Notes under the pieces: generated by a model | The model's database searches: none | The model's input: the letters and a program-made list of their open reading frames with translations, nothing else | What the model was told of the DNA's origin: nothing | Translations under genes and position numbers: made by a program | NCBI RefSeq assembly: GCF_022346925.1 | Contig: NZ_JAKRNJ010000006.1 | Coordinates: 186,001 to 250,000 of the forward strand | Direction of reading: 5' to 3' | Length of the DNA stretch: 64,000 nt | DNA from: Microvirga sp. ACRRW | Lineage (GTDB): Bacteria; Pseudomonadota; Alphaproteobacteria; Rhizobiales; Beijerinckiaceae | Shown here: positions 42,822 through 51,332 of the stretch, piece after piece | How the letters are laid out: each line of letters starts with the position of its first letter | How positions within the stretch are numbered: position 1 is the stretch's first letter

Positions 42822-43711
42822 CCTTTGCGACCCTTGTACAATAAGGATTTCTTCGTCTGCGCAATAATATTGAATCCTTACTGTCAATAATCGCGCCAAA
42901 GGATTGAGTATTTGTAGCAAAGAATTCATTCAAGAATTCAACAAATGTGGACGACATCCCATAACAACGGAGAAAATCAACAGATCAAGCTCTGCATGTT
43001 AACGATTTATTAACCAGATATGACGCCTATCAACCGAATCACTACTTGTATCGATCGGGATTTCGAGGAATCAATCTTTGGGGATCCCATTGATTCCAAA
43101 TGTCAGGAGAATTGCCATGCACTGGCCGTAAACAAAAAAGGCGCACCAAATCCGCGAGGATCTAATGCGCCTTAATTCTCGATCGCCGCTTTTAGCTTGG
43201 AGGCAGGAGCGGCGACAAATTTGGATCAGATAATCCAATGAAGGCACTCTGCCACACGTGCTTGCGGATCGCAAGTCAGCCGGCGAATTTTCGTGCCTCA
43301 TGGATGTCCGGTCACCTGAACCCTTTCGAATTTACAGGTGCTCCATGAAACCAAACTTGCATCCTTCTACAAACCACAGATCACGTCTGCGCGCATTGAT
43401 CAGGCAGATTGCCGATCGAGCTACCGTTGTCGGTTCAACTCAAGCTCCCACGGCCGCAGACTGTGGCTCCATCACACGGACTGCAACGGATAGCCTGGTC
43501 TATCACCCGCACCCGGGCCGCAGATGTGCGCCTGATCCTCAAGGCACAGGCATGCGAAATGCCGATGCCATTGCGGATGCTTCTGTCCCGACACGCGGAC
43601 GCGCTCCCCGCCGAATAGCGGCCTGATCTGACGCAGCCGCGCAGTCCGCGCCCATCACATCCCACCATCATCCCTTCGGACAACCGTTCCGGAGCACAGG
43701 AGAACTTTGCC
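42822..43711. other. Long non-coding region before tnsA, possible transposon end
   Basis: About 890 bases. 42840-43060 is AT-rich, with half-sites AAGGATT/AATCCTT three times and two GAATTC boxes (42925-42950). In Tn7 the transposon end lies just upstream of tnsA, so TnsB-binding repeats are expected here, but no clear set with a matching inverted end was found. 43133-43173 is a hairpin (separate entry). A 69-codon frame (43409-43618, TTG start) is weakly protein-like and is not claimed. Confidence 0.45.
43133..43173 (-). terminator. Intrinsic terminator on the minus strand
   Basis: Minus-strand read: AAGGCGCA, inner stem ATCC-tcgc-GGAT, TGCGCCTT, then a T-run (TTTTTTG). Outer arms 43166-43173 and 43138-43145. 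No protein gene ends here on that strand, so it may close a short untranslated transcript starting between tnsA and 43180. Confidence 0.6.
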
Positions 43712-44458
43712 ATGAGCAAGCCCAATCTACCCCGCCTTCCCCAGTCCTTCCGCCGCCCAGACATCCTGCCTGAGCCAACTTGGTCCCGGCGCGCTGGCAA
43801 GCTCTGGGTTCCGCCTGAGCCCAGCAAATCCGAGCGCAAGATTCCTCTCAAGTCGATCGCCTCCTTCCGCGGTGCCGTCCTCGATACCGCGGCGAACCGC
43901 CAGGTCCGCTTCGAGAGCCTGCTCGAGGAAAAGGTCCTGTGTCTTGTGCAAGCCTTCAGGAAAGACATCCGCGCGATCCACGATCAGGTGCTTGTGACCT
44001 ACCGCGACGGGAAGGGTGTGCCGCACAAGCACTACCTCGACTACATAATCGATCACGAGGACGAGACCCGGACCGCGGTCACGATCAAGCCCGCCAGCAA
44101 GGTCGAGAGCAGCCGCATCCGTTGGGTGCTCGGCCAGATCCGTGCCCAACACAGAGGCACACTTGCCCACCGCTTCGTGCTGATCTCCAGCGACAGCGTC
44201 ACGCCCGACCGGGTGGCTACCGCCCGCCTGATCCTACGGGCCCGCCGCCTGCGTAACGAGGCGGCTATCGCGTCGATCCGCCCGCTCGCCGAAACCCTTA
44301 CCGGAGCGGCTCCGATCTCGGCGCTGCTCTCCGCCACCCGCAATGACGCCCTCGGGTTCATGGCCGTGGTGAACCTGATCGACGACGGCATCCTCAAGCT
44401 CACCGGTACCACCTGCCTCACCCGCGACAGCCTCGTCCAAGCCGTCGCATCCCGCTGA
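43712..44458 (+). CDS. tnsA: TnsA-like heteromeric transposase endonuclease
   Basis: 248 residues, ATG with AGGAGA nine bases upstream. The nuclease core has VRFESLLEEKVLCLVQAFRK (catalytic Glu, residues ~70-90), then HKHYLDYIID (Asp) and TAVTIKPAS (Lys near 132), i.e. the E-D-K triad of Tn7 TnsA, which cuts the 5' strands at the element ends. A winged-helix-like C-terminus (DALGFMAVVNLIDDGILKLT) follows and would bind TnsC. First gene of tnsABC-tniQ; 23 bases to tnsB. Confidence 0.85.
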   Translation: MSKPNLPRLPQSFRRPDILPEPTWSRRAGKLWVPPEPSKSERKIPLKSIASFRGAVLDTAANRQVRFESLLEEKVLCLVQAFRKDIRAIHDQVLVTYRDGKGVPHKHYLDYIIDHEDETRTAVTIKPASKVESSRIRWVLGQIRAQHRGTLAHRFVLISSDSVTPDRVATARLILRARRLRNEAAIASIRPLAETLTGAAPISALLSATRNDALGFMAVVNLIDDGILKLTGTTCLTRDSLVQAVASR

Positions 44459-44481
44459 TCCTTAACCCAGGAGTGTTTCCC

Positions 44482-46674
44482 ATGACGAACGCTACCTCTT
44501 TTCCCGCCCTCACCTCTGACACCGCCATCGAGCGCGTGATCGCGCCGCGCCGCTTCACCCGGTACGACCGCATCACCATCGACGGCACCGCTCGCATCCC
44601 GCTCTCCAGCACCGGAAACGGGCACGTGATGCGCCGTCTCGACGACCCCAACCTTAGCGAGACCTTCACCCATGCCGAGCTCGACACGCTGCACCGCCAG
44701 GGCCGTCTCAAAGTCGAGCGCAATTATTTCCATGCCGTCCAGGCCGAGCTGCGCTCGCTGACCGGAAATGTGACCCTGCTCGACCTGACGCAGCGTGCTC
44801 GAACGACTGTCATCTTCCGCCAGCGCATCTGCGACCGCTTCCTGCAACTACAAGCCCAAGGTCTCGTCTCCCTCTCCGACAAGTCCATGAAGATCGCGAT
44901 CAAGACCATCAGGGCCGAGCTGATTGATGAGGAAGACGCAAAGGGCCGCCACAGCTCCAAGTCCATTGTCCTGCCGCGGGCACCCAGTCCGCGCACCGTG
45001 CGCCGTTGGCTGAAGCAGTACGAGGCCTGCGGCTTCGAACCCATGAGCCTGTGCGACCGCTACGCGCTCAGTGGCGACCGCACGCTGCGCCTGCCGCTCG
45101 AGGAGCGGCAGCTCATGGACACCTATGCCGAGCGGTACCTGAGCACGCTCAAGCCCAGCATGGCGACGCTCTACGCCAACCTCAAGGAGGAGATCAACAC
45201 GCGCAACCAAGCGCGCAAGGCTTCAAAAAAACGGCCTCTCGTCACCCCCAGCCGCGCCGCGTTCGAGCGGGTAATCGGCAAGATGGACCCGATGCAGGTC
45301 TACGCCGCCCGCGAGGGCGAGGAAGCCGCGAAGAAAAAGTTCTTCATCGTCAACGGCGGCCTTCAGGTCAGCCGCCCGCTTGAGCGCGTCGAGCTCGACG
45401 AGTGGACCATCCAGCTTCAGTCTCTACTGGTCGACGCTGGGGTCTGGAAGACCATGACTGCAGAAGAGCGCAAGGCGATCGGGACCCACCGCTTCAAGCT
45501 CGTGACGGCGATTGACGCCTACTCGCGCTGCATCCTCTCGGCCCGTGTTGTGAAGGAAGTTTCCTCAGCCGCCACCATCGCCGTTATCGCCATGGGCATG
45601 TCCGACAAGAGTGCCTATGCGCTCGCTGCGGGATGCACTGCGGCGTGGGACCAGGGCACCGATGCTGCGTGGGAGACCGCCTGCAACGATGCCGGATCCG
45701 CCCAGATCGCCGACGACGTGCGCGCCGTCTATCTTGGCCTGGACATCCGCCACCACATCACCCCGGCGGGCGTGCCGCAGTTGCGCGCGCGCAAGGAGCG
45801 CTTCTACCGCTCGATCCACGAGATGCTCGTCGCCCTGTTCGAGGGCCGCACCTTCGCCGACATCTTCGAGAAGGGCGATTACAACGGCGAAGCCCGCGCT
45901 TCCACTACCGCCGATATCCTCGGCCAGGCAATCGTGCGCTGGCTCGTCGACGTCCATCATCAGCGGCCCCACGCAGGCCTCGGCGGCCGCACGCCGGCCA
46001 ATGTGTACCGCGACGGCGTGCAGGAGCACGGTATCCTGCCAGGGCCGGACGCGGACCAAGCCCGCGCGCTCTTCGGCACCACCGTCAAGCGCCGCATCAC
46101 CAATTCGGGCGTACGCTTCCTTGGTTTGAATTATCAGTCGCTCGAGCTTCAGAAGGCGCGTCGCCACGTAGGCCAGAAGCCAGTACTGGTCCGCATCGAT
46201 CCCGACAATCTGGGCCACGTCTCGGTGCGCACCAAGGACGGCTGGCTGACCGTCGCCTGCAAACGCGAAGGCTTCGAAGGCGTGCCCGTCCAACGCTGGG
46301 TCGCCGCGCAGGCAGTGCTGCGCCGCAAGTATGCCGACGAGGCCAAACTGACCGAAGACGTGGTGTTCGCAGCCATGCGCGAGATCCGCGCCATGGCCGA
46401 CGAGGCCGCACGACGCGCGGGCATCGCCTCTCCGATCCTGCGCGGCGTCGACTACGACAAGTTCGAGCGGCTGCACTTCCGCACGTTCGATCTGGACCGT
46501 GCCGTCGGCGAAGCCGCGGACATTGAGGACCTGCTGTTCGACGCCGAAGCCGACACCGCGTCCGCGTCGAGTGACGACGACGTGGCCTCGGCTGCTGGTC
46601 CCGTATCCCTCGATGAGGACGAATTCGAAGACGGCTTCGACGACTACGGCGGCTCCTTCTTCACCAAGGAGTGA
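44482..46674 (+). CDS. tnsB: TnsB-like DDE transposase (Mu C-terminal type)
   Basis: 730 residues from ATG 44482, behind CAGGAG (GTG 44473 is in frame but overlaps that site). Helix-turn-helix DNA-binding N-terminus, then an RNase H fold: first Asp in VELDEWTIQLQ (~308), strand FKLVTAIDAYSRCILSARVV, second Asp in ACNDAGSAQIADDV, and Glu in ARKERFYRSIH, giving a complete DDE. C-terminal Mu-type beta barrel and an acidic Asp/Glu tail (EDEFEDGFDDYGG). Joins 3' ends to target DNA and binds the element ends and TnsC. Confidence 0.92.
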   Translation: MTNATSFPALTSDTAIERVIAPRRFTRYDRITIDGTARIPLSSTGNGHVMRRLDDPNLSETFTHAELDTLHRQGRLKVERNYFHAVQAELRSLTGNVTLLDLTQRARTTVIFRQRICDRFLQLQAQGLVSLSDKSMKIAIKTIRAELIDEEDAKGRHSSKSIVLPRAPSPRTVRRWLKQYEACGFEPMSLCDRYALSGDRTLRLPLEERQLMDTYAERYLSTLKPSMATLYANLKEEINTRNQARKASKKRPLVTPSRAAFERVIGKMDPMQVYAAREGEEAAKKKFFIVNGGLQVSRPLERVELDEWTIQLQSLLVDAGVWKTMTAEERKAIGTHRFKLVTAIDAYSRCILSARVVKEVSSAATIAVIAMGMSDKSAYALAAGCTAAWDQGTDAAWETACNDAGSAQIADDVRAVYLGLDIRHHITPAGVPQLRARKERFYRSIHEMLVALFEGRTFADIFEKGDYNGEARASTTADILGQAIVRWLVDVHHQRPHAGLGGRTPANVYRDGVQEHGILPGPDADQARALFGTTVKRRITNSGVRFLGLNYQSLELQKARRHVGQKPVLVRIDPDNLGHVSVRTKDGWLTVACKREGFEGVPVQRWVAAQAVLRRKYADEAKLTEDVVFAAMREIRAMADEAARRAGIASPILRGVDYDKFERLHFRTFDLDRAVGEAADIEDLLFDAEADTASASSDDDVASAAGPVSLDEDEFEDGFDDYGGSFFTKE

Positions 46675-46760
46675 CCATGCCCGTCCTGCCCCGCCCCCGG
46701 GAGCCGCCCGTCGGCTCCCGCCTGCCCGTTCCTCCCGTTCCGAACCTTATTGGAGTCCCT

Positions 46761-47957
46761 ATGACCGACCCGCAGAACCCGCACCTCTCCACCGCCGTCA
46801 CCTTCTTCAACCCTGCCGCACCGACACCTGAGGTTTCGCCCGTGAGCGACACCGCCCATCCCGCCGTCTCTGAGACGCCAGCTGATGATCCCGTCGCCCG
46901 CCTGCGCCGTCTCCAGGGCGACAAGCGCGCCGCCCGCAACGCCCGAGAGCTAGAGGTTCAGGCGGCCCATTTCGAGACGGACCGTGACAAAGATGTGAGG
47001 AAGGGTCTTGAGGAGTTGGCCGATACGCTTCTGCGCAACCTCGCCGCCGTCGAGTCGGATGAGCACGAGGCGCATGGCCGCCTCGCCGAGGGGCGAACGT
47101 TCGTGCTGATCGGCGGCTCCGGCGCCGGCAAGTCGCGAACCCTCCAGCATCAGTTCGCCACCAACCCCGAATTTCTGACAGATGACGGCAAGCCCAGTCC
47201 GCTCCTCCTGTCGGTCACAGCGCCGGCCCCCTGCACCATGAGAATCCTCGCCAAGACAATCAACACCGCAACAGGCTATCAGACCCACCGTGATCCCAAA
47301 GAATCCGAGGCGTGGGATCTCGTGCGCCACAATCTCGAGCTGCGTGGCATGCGCTTCCTGCACATCGACGAGTTCCAGCACGCGCTCCTGAGCCGCAACC
47401 CGGTCGAGATCCAGAAGATCCGCGACTCGTTGAAAAGCCTGTTGCAGAACCCGCGGTGGCCCGTGAACCTGATCCTGTCCGGCCTGCCCGAAGTTGCCGC
47501 CTTCATCGAGGAAGACGTCCAAATCCGGCGCCGCTGCACTTTCGTGCGCTTCGATCCTCTGCGCTTTCCCAAGGACGTTCCCATGGTCAAGAGCATGATA
47601 GCCTTCTACGGTAAGACCAAGGGCGGGCTCGATCTCGGCGACGTCCGCAGGACCGAACTCGTGTCGCGGCTGATGCATGCCAGCCTAGGTGAGCTCGGCC
47701 TCACGATCGAGTTCATCCAAGATGCAATCGGCCAGGCGCTGAGGGCCGAGTCCCCGACACTGGAGACAGTGCACTTCGCCAAGGCCTACGACAGGCGCAC
47801 CGGATGTCCGGAGGGGCTCAACGTCTTCACCGCCCAAGGCGACTGGACGGCGATCGATGCCCGCCGGGCGCTGTTCCCCGACGAGGCAGCCGATGAGGAC
47901 GAGGCGAACGAGGCTGGGAAGAAATCCAAGAAATCCAGCAACCCGAGGACCAAGTGA
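46761..47957 (+). CDS. tnsC: TnsC/TniB-like AAA+ ATPase
   Basis: 398 residues from ATG 46761 (GGAG six bases before). An upstream ATG at 46677, next to the tnsB stop, would add a Pro-rich stretch of 28 residues. Walker A FVLIGGSGAGKSRTLQ, Walker B MRFLHIDEFQHAL, and an arginine-rich sensor region (QIRRRCTFVRFDPLRFP) are present. In Tn7-like systems TnsC forms filaments on target DNA and passes the target choice of TniQ to TnsAB. Its stop overlaps tniQ by one base (TGATG). Confidence 0.9.
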   Translation: MTDPQNPHLSTAVTFFNPAAPTPEVSPVSDTAHPAVSETPADDPVARLRRLQGDKRAARNARELEVQAAHFETDRDKDVRKGLEELADTLLRNLAAVESDEHEAHGRLAEGRTFVLIGGSGAGKSRTLQHQFATNPEFLTDDGKPSPLLLSVTAPAPCTMRILAKTINTATGYQTHRDPKESEAWDLVRHNLELRGMRFLHIDEFQHALLSRNPVEIQKIRDSLKSLLQNPRWPVNLILSGLPEVAAFIEEDVQIRRRCTFVRFDPLRFPKDVPMVKSMIAFYGKTKGGLDLGDVRRTELVSRLMHASLGELGLTIEFIQDAIGQALRAESPTLETVHFAKAYDRRTGCPEGLNVFTAQGDWTAIDARRALFPDEAADEDEANEAGKKSKKSSNPRTK

Positions 47958-49798
47958 TGCAGACCATCGTTCCCGTTCCCATCACCCTAGGTGCGGACGA
48001 GTCGCTGGCCAGCCTGAATTCAGGCCTAGCATCCCTGTTCCGGCGAACCGCGCGCACCTTCTGCCTCGACATGGCCTACTCATTCCAGGCGATCGTCGAT
48101 GGTGAGGCGGCCGCCATCAGGCGGCTTGCCGAATTGAGCCGGATCGACGCCGCCAACCTCGAAGCTGCGGCCCTCGTGCGGGTCGGAGAGCGCCAGTACA
48201 GACTCGGGGGCGAGATCTTCACTCGCACCAGCCTCAGCCGCCGGACATTGCGCGGCTGCCCCCATTGTCTCCTCGACGACATGGCGGGCGGCAGCGTTCC
48301 TGAACGCCGTCCCTACGGGCGCAATGCTTGGCTGATCGCCCCGCTGCGCACCTGTCCCCAGCACAATTGCGGCCTCGTGGAGCTGTCGCGCGACGAGACA
48401 CCCGGCCTGATGCACGACTTCGCCTTTCTGGTGAAGCCCGTCCTCCCGCGGCTCGAGCAGCTTGCGCTGCAAGCGCCGGAACGCCAGCCGTCGGCGCTCG
48501 AGAAGGCGCTGGGCGACCGCCGTCTCGGCCGGCCGATCTCGCCTTTCCTCGACAGTCTGCCCTTCTATGCCGGGGCGCGGTTGTGCGAGATAGTCGGAGC
48601 GGTGGCCAAACATGGCGCGCAGGTCCGCCTCGAAACCCTGTCCGAGGCAGACTGGTACGACGCTGGCGCCGTTGGGTTCGCCATCGCGGAGCCGGGCGAA
48701 GGCAGCCTGCGCATGTTCCTGTCCGGCCTCCAAGACGCTTTCCGCTATGATCGGAACGGCTCGGGACCGAAGGCTATGTTCGGGCGCCTGCACGACTGGC
48801 TTGCGCATGAAACCGATGACACCGCCTACGATCCGATCCGCGACATTATCCGGCGCCATGTCGCCGAGACCATGCCGATCGGCGACGGCGAGCTCGTCCT
48901 TGGACAGGCAGTGGAGCGCAAGGTCCACTCCGTGCATTCCGCATCGCGCGAGTACGGCGTCCATCCCAAGCGGCTCAGGAAACTTCTGCACGCTGCGGGC
49001 CACATCCGGGAGTCGTCTGCAAAACTCAGCGATGAGCGGACGGTGTTCGATGCTCGGGCCGCTCAATCTTTCCTTGAGCAAGTGGCGGACTCCCTACCGC
49101 TGACCCAGGCCCGGGCATATCTGAACGCGCCGCGGCCGCATGAGCGGTTGCTGTTCGAGGCCGGCTTCATCCGCCCGATGATCCTGGGCGGCACGGAGGA
49201 CCTCAATCACCATGCTTTTGCCCGTTCGGATCTCGACGCCTTCCTCGCCCGGCTCATGGCGCGAGTATCGGTCGAGGGTGAGGCGGATCTTGTATCCATT
49301 CTGCAAGCGGCGAAGAAGGCGAACTGCTCGGCAATGGAAATCGTCGGGCTGATCCTGGACGGGCGGCTGGTGCGCGTCGGACGCGACGCGCGGACGACGG
49401 GTTACCTCTCGGTTCTCGTCGACCCTAATGAGATCAAGCCCCTCGTGCGCCGGCCTGACCATGGCGGCCTGTCCCTGCGCGCAGTCGAGAAGGCGCTCGG
49501 CACCGACACCCGAGTGGTAAAGGCGCTGATCGCAGCTGGTCACCTGCCCGCGACGCGGGTGATCCATCCGGTCAAGCGCAATGAGCAGACCGTGGTGCTG
49601 CCGTCCGAAGTCGAGATATTCGCGGCACGCTTCGTATCGCTGAGCACAATTGCACGCGAGCACGGCTGGGCGATGCGGACGCTGAAGCCGGCCCTGCGCC
49701 AGGCCGGGATCGTACCGTGCTTCGATCCCGGTGAGGTACACGCCAGCTTCTACGAGCGTGACGCGATCCGAGTCTGGACGGCGTCCCTGCACACTTAA
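47957..49798 (+). CDS. tniQ: TniQ/TnsD-family target-selection protein
   Basis: 613 residues, ATG 47957. The N-terminal TniQ domain has a zinc-binding set LRGCPHCLLDD and LRTCPQHNCGLVEL (CxxC...CxxH). A long C-terminal part (residues ~330-613) contains repeated helix-turn-helix-like segments (REYGVHPKRLRKLLHAAGHI, STIAREHGWAMRTLKPALRQ), so it resembles TnsD in size and layout rather than the short TniQ of CRISPR-associated elements. It probably binds a fixed attachment site. No cas gene or CRISPR array is present in the window. Followed by a strong terminator. Confidence 0.9.
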   Translation: MQTIVPVPITLGADESLASLNSGLASLFRRTARTFCLDMAYSFQAIVDGEAAAIRRLAELSRIDAANLEAAALVRVGERQYRLGGEIFTRTSLSRRTLRGCPHCLLDDMAGGSVPERRPYGRNAWLIAPLRTCPQHNCGLVELSRDETPGLMHDFAFLVKPVLPRLEQLALQAPERQPSALEKALGDRRLGRPISPFLDSLPFYAGARLCEIVGAVAKHGAQVRLETLSEADWYDAGAVGFAIAEPGEGSLRMFLSGLQDAFRYDRNGSGPKAMFGRLHDWLAHETDDTAYDPIRDIIRRHVAETMPIGDGELVLGQAVERKVHSVHSASREYGVHPKRLRKLLHAAGHIRESSAKLSDERTVFDARAAQSFLEQVADSLPLTQARAYLNAPRPHERLLFEAGFIRPMILGGTEDLNHHAFARSDLDAFLARLMARVSVEGEADLVSILQAAKKANCSAMEIVGLILDGRLVRVGRDARTTGYLSVLVDPNEIKPLVRRPDHGGLSLRAVEKALGTDTRVVKALIAAGHLPATRVIHPVKRNEQTVVLPSEVEIFAARFVSLSTIAREHGWAMRTLKPALRQAGIVPCFDPGEVHASFYERDAIRVWTASLHT

Positions 49799-49823
49799 CC
49801 GAACGCCATTCTCCAAACGCTTC

Positions 49824-49854
49824 AAGCCTCCGGGACTGCCCGGGGGCTTTTTTT
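49824..49854 (+). terminator. Intrinsic terminator after tniQ
   Basis: AAGCCTCCGGG-actg-CCCGGGGGCTT, 11-bp stem (one G-T pair) followed by seven Ts, 26 bases past the tniQ stop. Ends the tnsABC-tniQ transcript. Confidence 0.92.
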
Positions 49855-50152
49855 GTTGCCTATGCCCAGAAATCAGTCTGCGAGGGGAAGTACGCCGCAG
49901 GTGCGGCAGAATTCGAGGCTCCAGAGTGCTGACAAACTATAGGGTACAAAGTTGGAAGCTTGCGGCACATAGGAATATATATTCGTTACATTGCAAACAC
50001 TTACACCTGCTCCAGCGGCATCCTTTGGGGTCTTCCACAGCCATGCGCTTCCGGGGTTTTTGCTAGCCAAAGAACAAATGATGAATCAATTATCGCTTTA
50101 GGTTGCAAGTCGCAATATATACAACTCATAAGCTGGTGAGAGAGCAAACTCA

Positions 50153-50314
50153 ATGTCCATGCGCATTCGATACTACTGCCGAAACTGTGGCCATAAATTT
50201 GAGGTCACAATCCTCACAGATGAAGAAGTTCGTGAAGCTCAGCGTCGAGGTAAGTCCGTTGGGCAGGCGCACTGCCCTCAATGTAATCGGATCGACCTTG
50301 AGAAGGATCGGTAA
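50153..50314 (+). CDS. Small zinc-ribbon protein (53 aa)
   Basis: ATG 50153 (or 50159) to TAA 50312. YYCRNCGHKFEV and AHCPQCNR form a CxxC...CxxC zinc ribbon separated by a helix (TDEEVREAQRRGKS). It precedes the TIR gene by 61 bases on the same strand and is overlapped by a longer meaningless frame. Perhaps a small regulatory or nucleic-acid-binding partner in the TIR operon. Confidence 0.7.
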   Translation: MSMRIRYYCRNCGHKFEVTILTDEEVREAQRRGKSVGQAHCPQCNRIDLEKDR

Positions 50315-50375
50315 CCTCCTGGGCTCGTCATTCGACGAGCCCTTTACGCACCCCTGAGCAGATTAGGAGAGCAGT

Positions 50376-51323
50376 TTGTCGACCGTATTCTTCTCTTACT
50401 CGCATAAAGATGAAGATCTTCGTGACCGCCTTGAGGTTCACCTCGCAATGCTTAAGCGGCAGGGTCTTATCGATGCTTGGCATGATAGGCGCATTGCCGT
50501 TGGCAGCGATCTCGATAACAGCATACGCTCTGAATTAGAAAAGGCAGAGGTAATCCTGCTCCTAGTTTCACCTGACTTCCTAGCGTCCGACTATTGCTAT
50601 GATATTGAAGTGACGCGCGCGATGGAGCGTCATGTTGCTGGCGAGGCGAGAGTAATTCCTATCATACTACGCCATTGCGAATGGAAGTCTGCCCCGTTCG
50701 GAAAGCTACTTGCAGCACCCAAAGACGGAAAGCCAATCAATACATGGACTGACTTAGATGAGGCATTCCTTGATGTTGTGCAGAAAATCAAAACCGCTCT
50801 TCCAAAGGCTAAGCCTTCACTTGTTACACCACACCGTGAGCAGATGAGTACAAAGTCCATCTCTCATGGAGCGCGTTCTAGCAACCTGCGTCTTGCTAAG
50901 ACCTTTACAGAAGCGGACAAAGACCGCTTCTTGGATGAAGGATTTTCCTTCATGGCGAAGTTTTTCGAAAACTCATTGCAGCAACTGCAAGAGCGAAATG
51001 AGGGTATAGAAACAACCTTCAAGCAGATTGATGCGAACCGTTTTACAGCGGTGATCTACCGTCATGGAAAGTCTCTCTCGCGGTGTAAAATCCAGCTGGG
51101 CGGACGGTTTGAAACAGGCATCACATTTTCTTCAAACGATCGCATTGATGACGGGAGCTATAATGAGAGCCTTGATGTAGAGGCGGATGACCAAGGTCTC
51201 TACTTCAAAGCCTCTGGTATGTGGAGTTGGGGTGAGCAGCCTAAACGACACCTGACTTATGAAGGAGCTGCTGAGTACTTTTGGTCCATGCTTATGAGAC
51301 CCATACAGGATCGGCAGCAGTAG
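50376..51323 (+). CDS. TIR-domain protein
   Basis: 315 residues from TTG 50376 with AGGAGAG eight bases before. Residues 1-145 are a TIR fold: VFFSYSHKDEDLRDRLEVHL, box 2-like IAVGSDLDNSIRSELEKAEV, ILLLVSPDFLASDYCYDIEV. Glu78, in CYDIE, sits where NADase-active TIRs have their catalytic glutamate. Residues ~160-315 are an unassigned domain, perhaps a sensor. Bacterial TIR proteins often deplete NAD+ or make signal nucleotides in phage defence. AT-richer than the tns genes. Confidence 0.85.
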   Translation: MSTVFFSYSHKDEDLRDRLEVHLAMLKRQGLIDAWHDRRIAVGSDLDNSIRSELEKAEVILLLVSPDFLASDYCYDIEVTRAMERHVAGEARVIPIILRHCEWKSAPFGKLLAAPKDGKPINTWTDLDEAFLDVVQKIKTALPKAKPSLVTPHREQMSTKSISHGARSSNLRLAKTFTEADKDRFLDEGFSFMAKFFENSLQQLQERNEGIETTFKQIDANRFTAVIYRHGKSLSRCKIQLGGRFETGITFSSNDRIDDGSYNESLDVEADDQGLYFKASGMWSWGEQPKRHLTYEGAAEYFWSMLMRPIQDRQQ

Positions 51324-51332
51324 GTTCAACAA

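Noticed and set aside
42955-42970. TGTGGACGACA as a Tn7-type end
   Set aside because: Begins with TGT, but no inverted partner was found to the right of tniQ.
43071-43301. 76-codon minus-strand ORF upstream of tnsA
   Set aside because: Passes through the terminator hairpin; composition not protein-like.
45565-46476. 303-codon minus-strand ORF inside tnsB
   Set aside because: Antisense to the catalytic and Mu C-terminal parts of TnsB; no independent features.
49937-49955. CTATAGGGTACAAAG, similar to CTATAGAGTACAGAG in both module leaders
   Set aside because: A match of this quality is expected about once by chance in a 64-kb window; not used as a transposon-end repeat.
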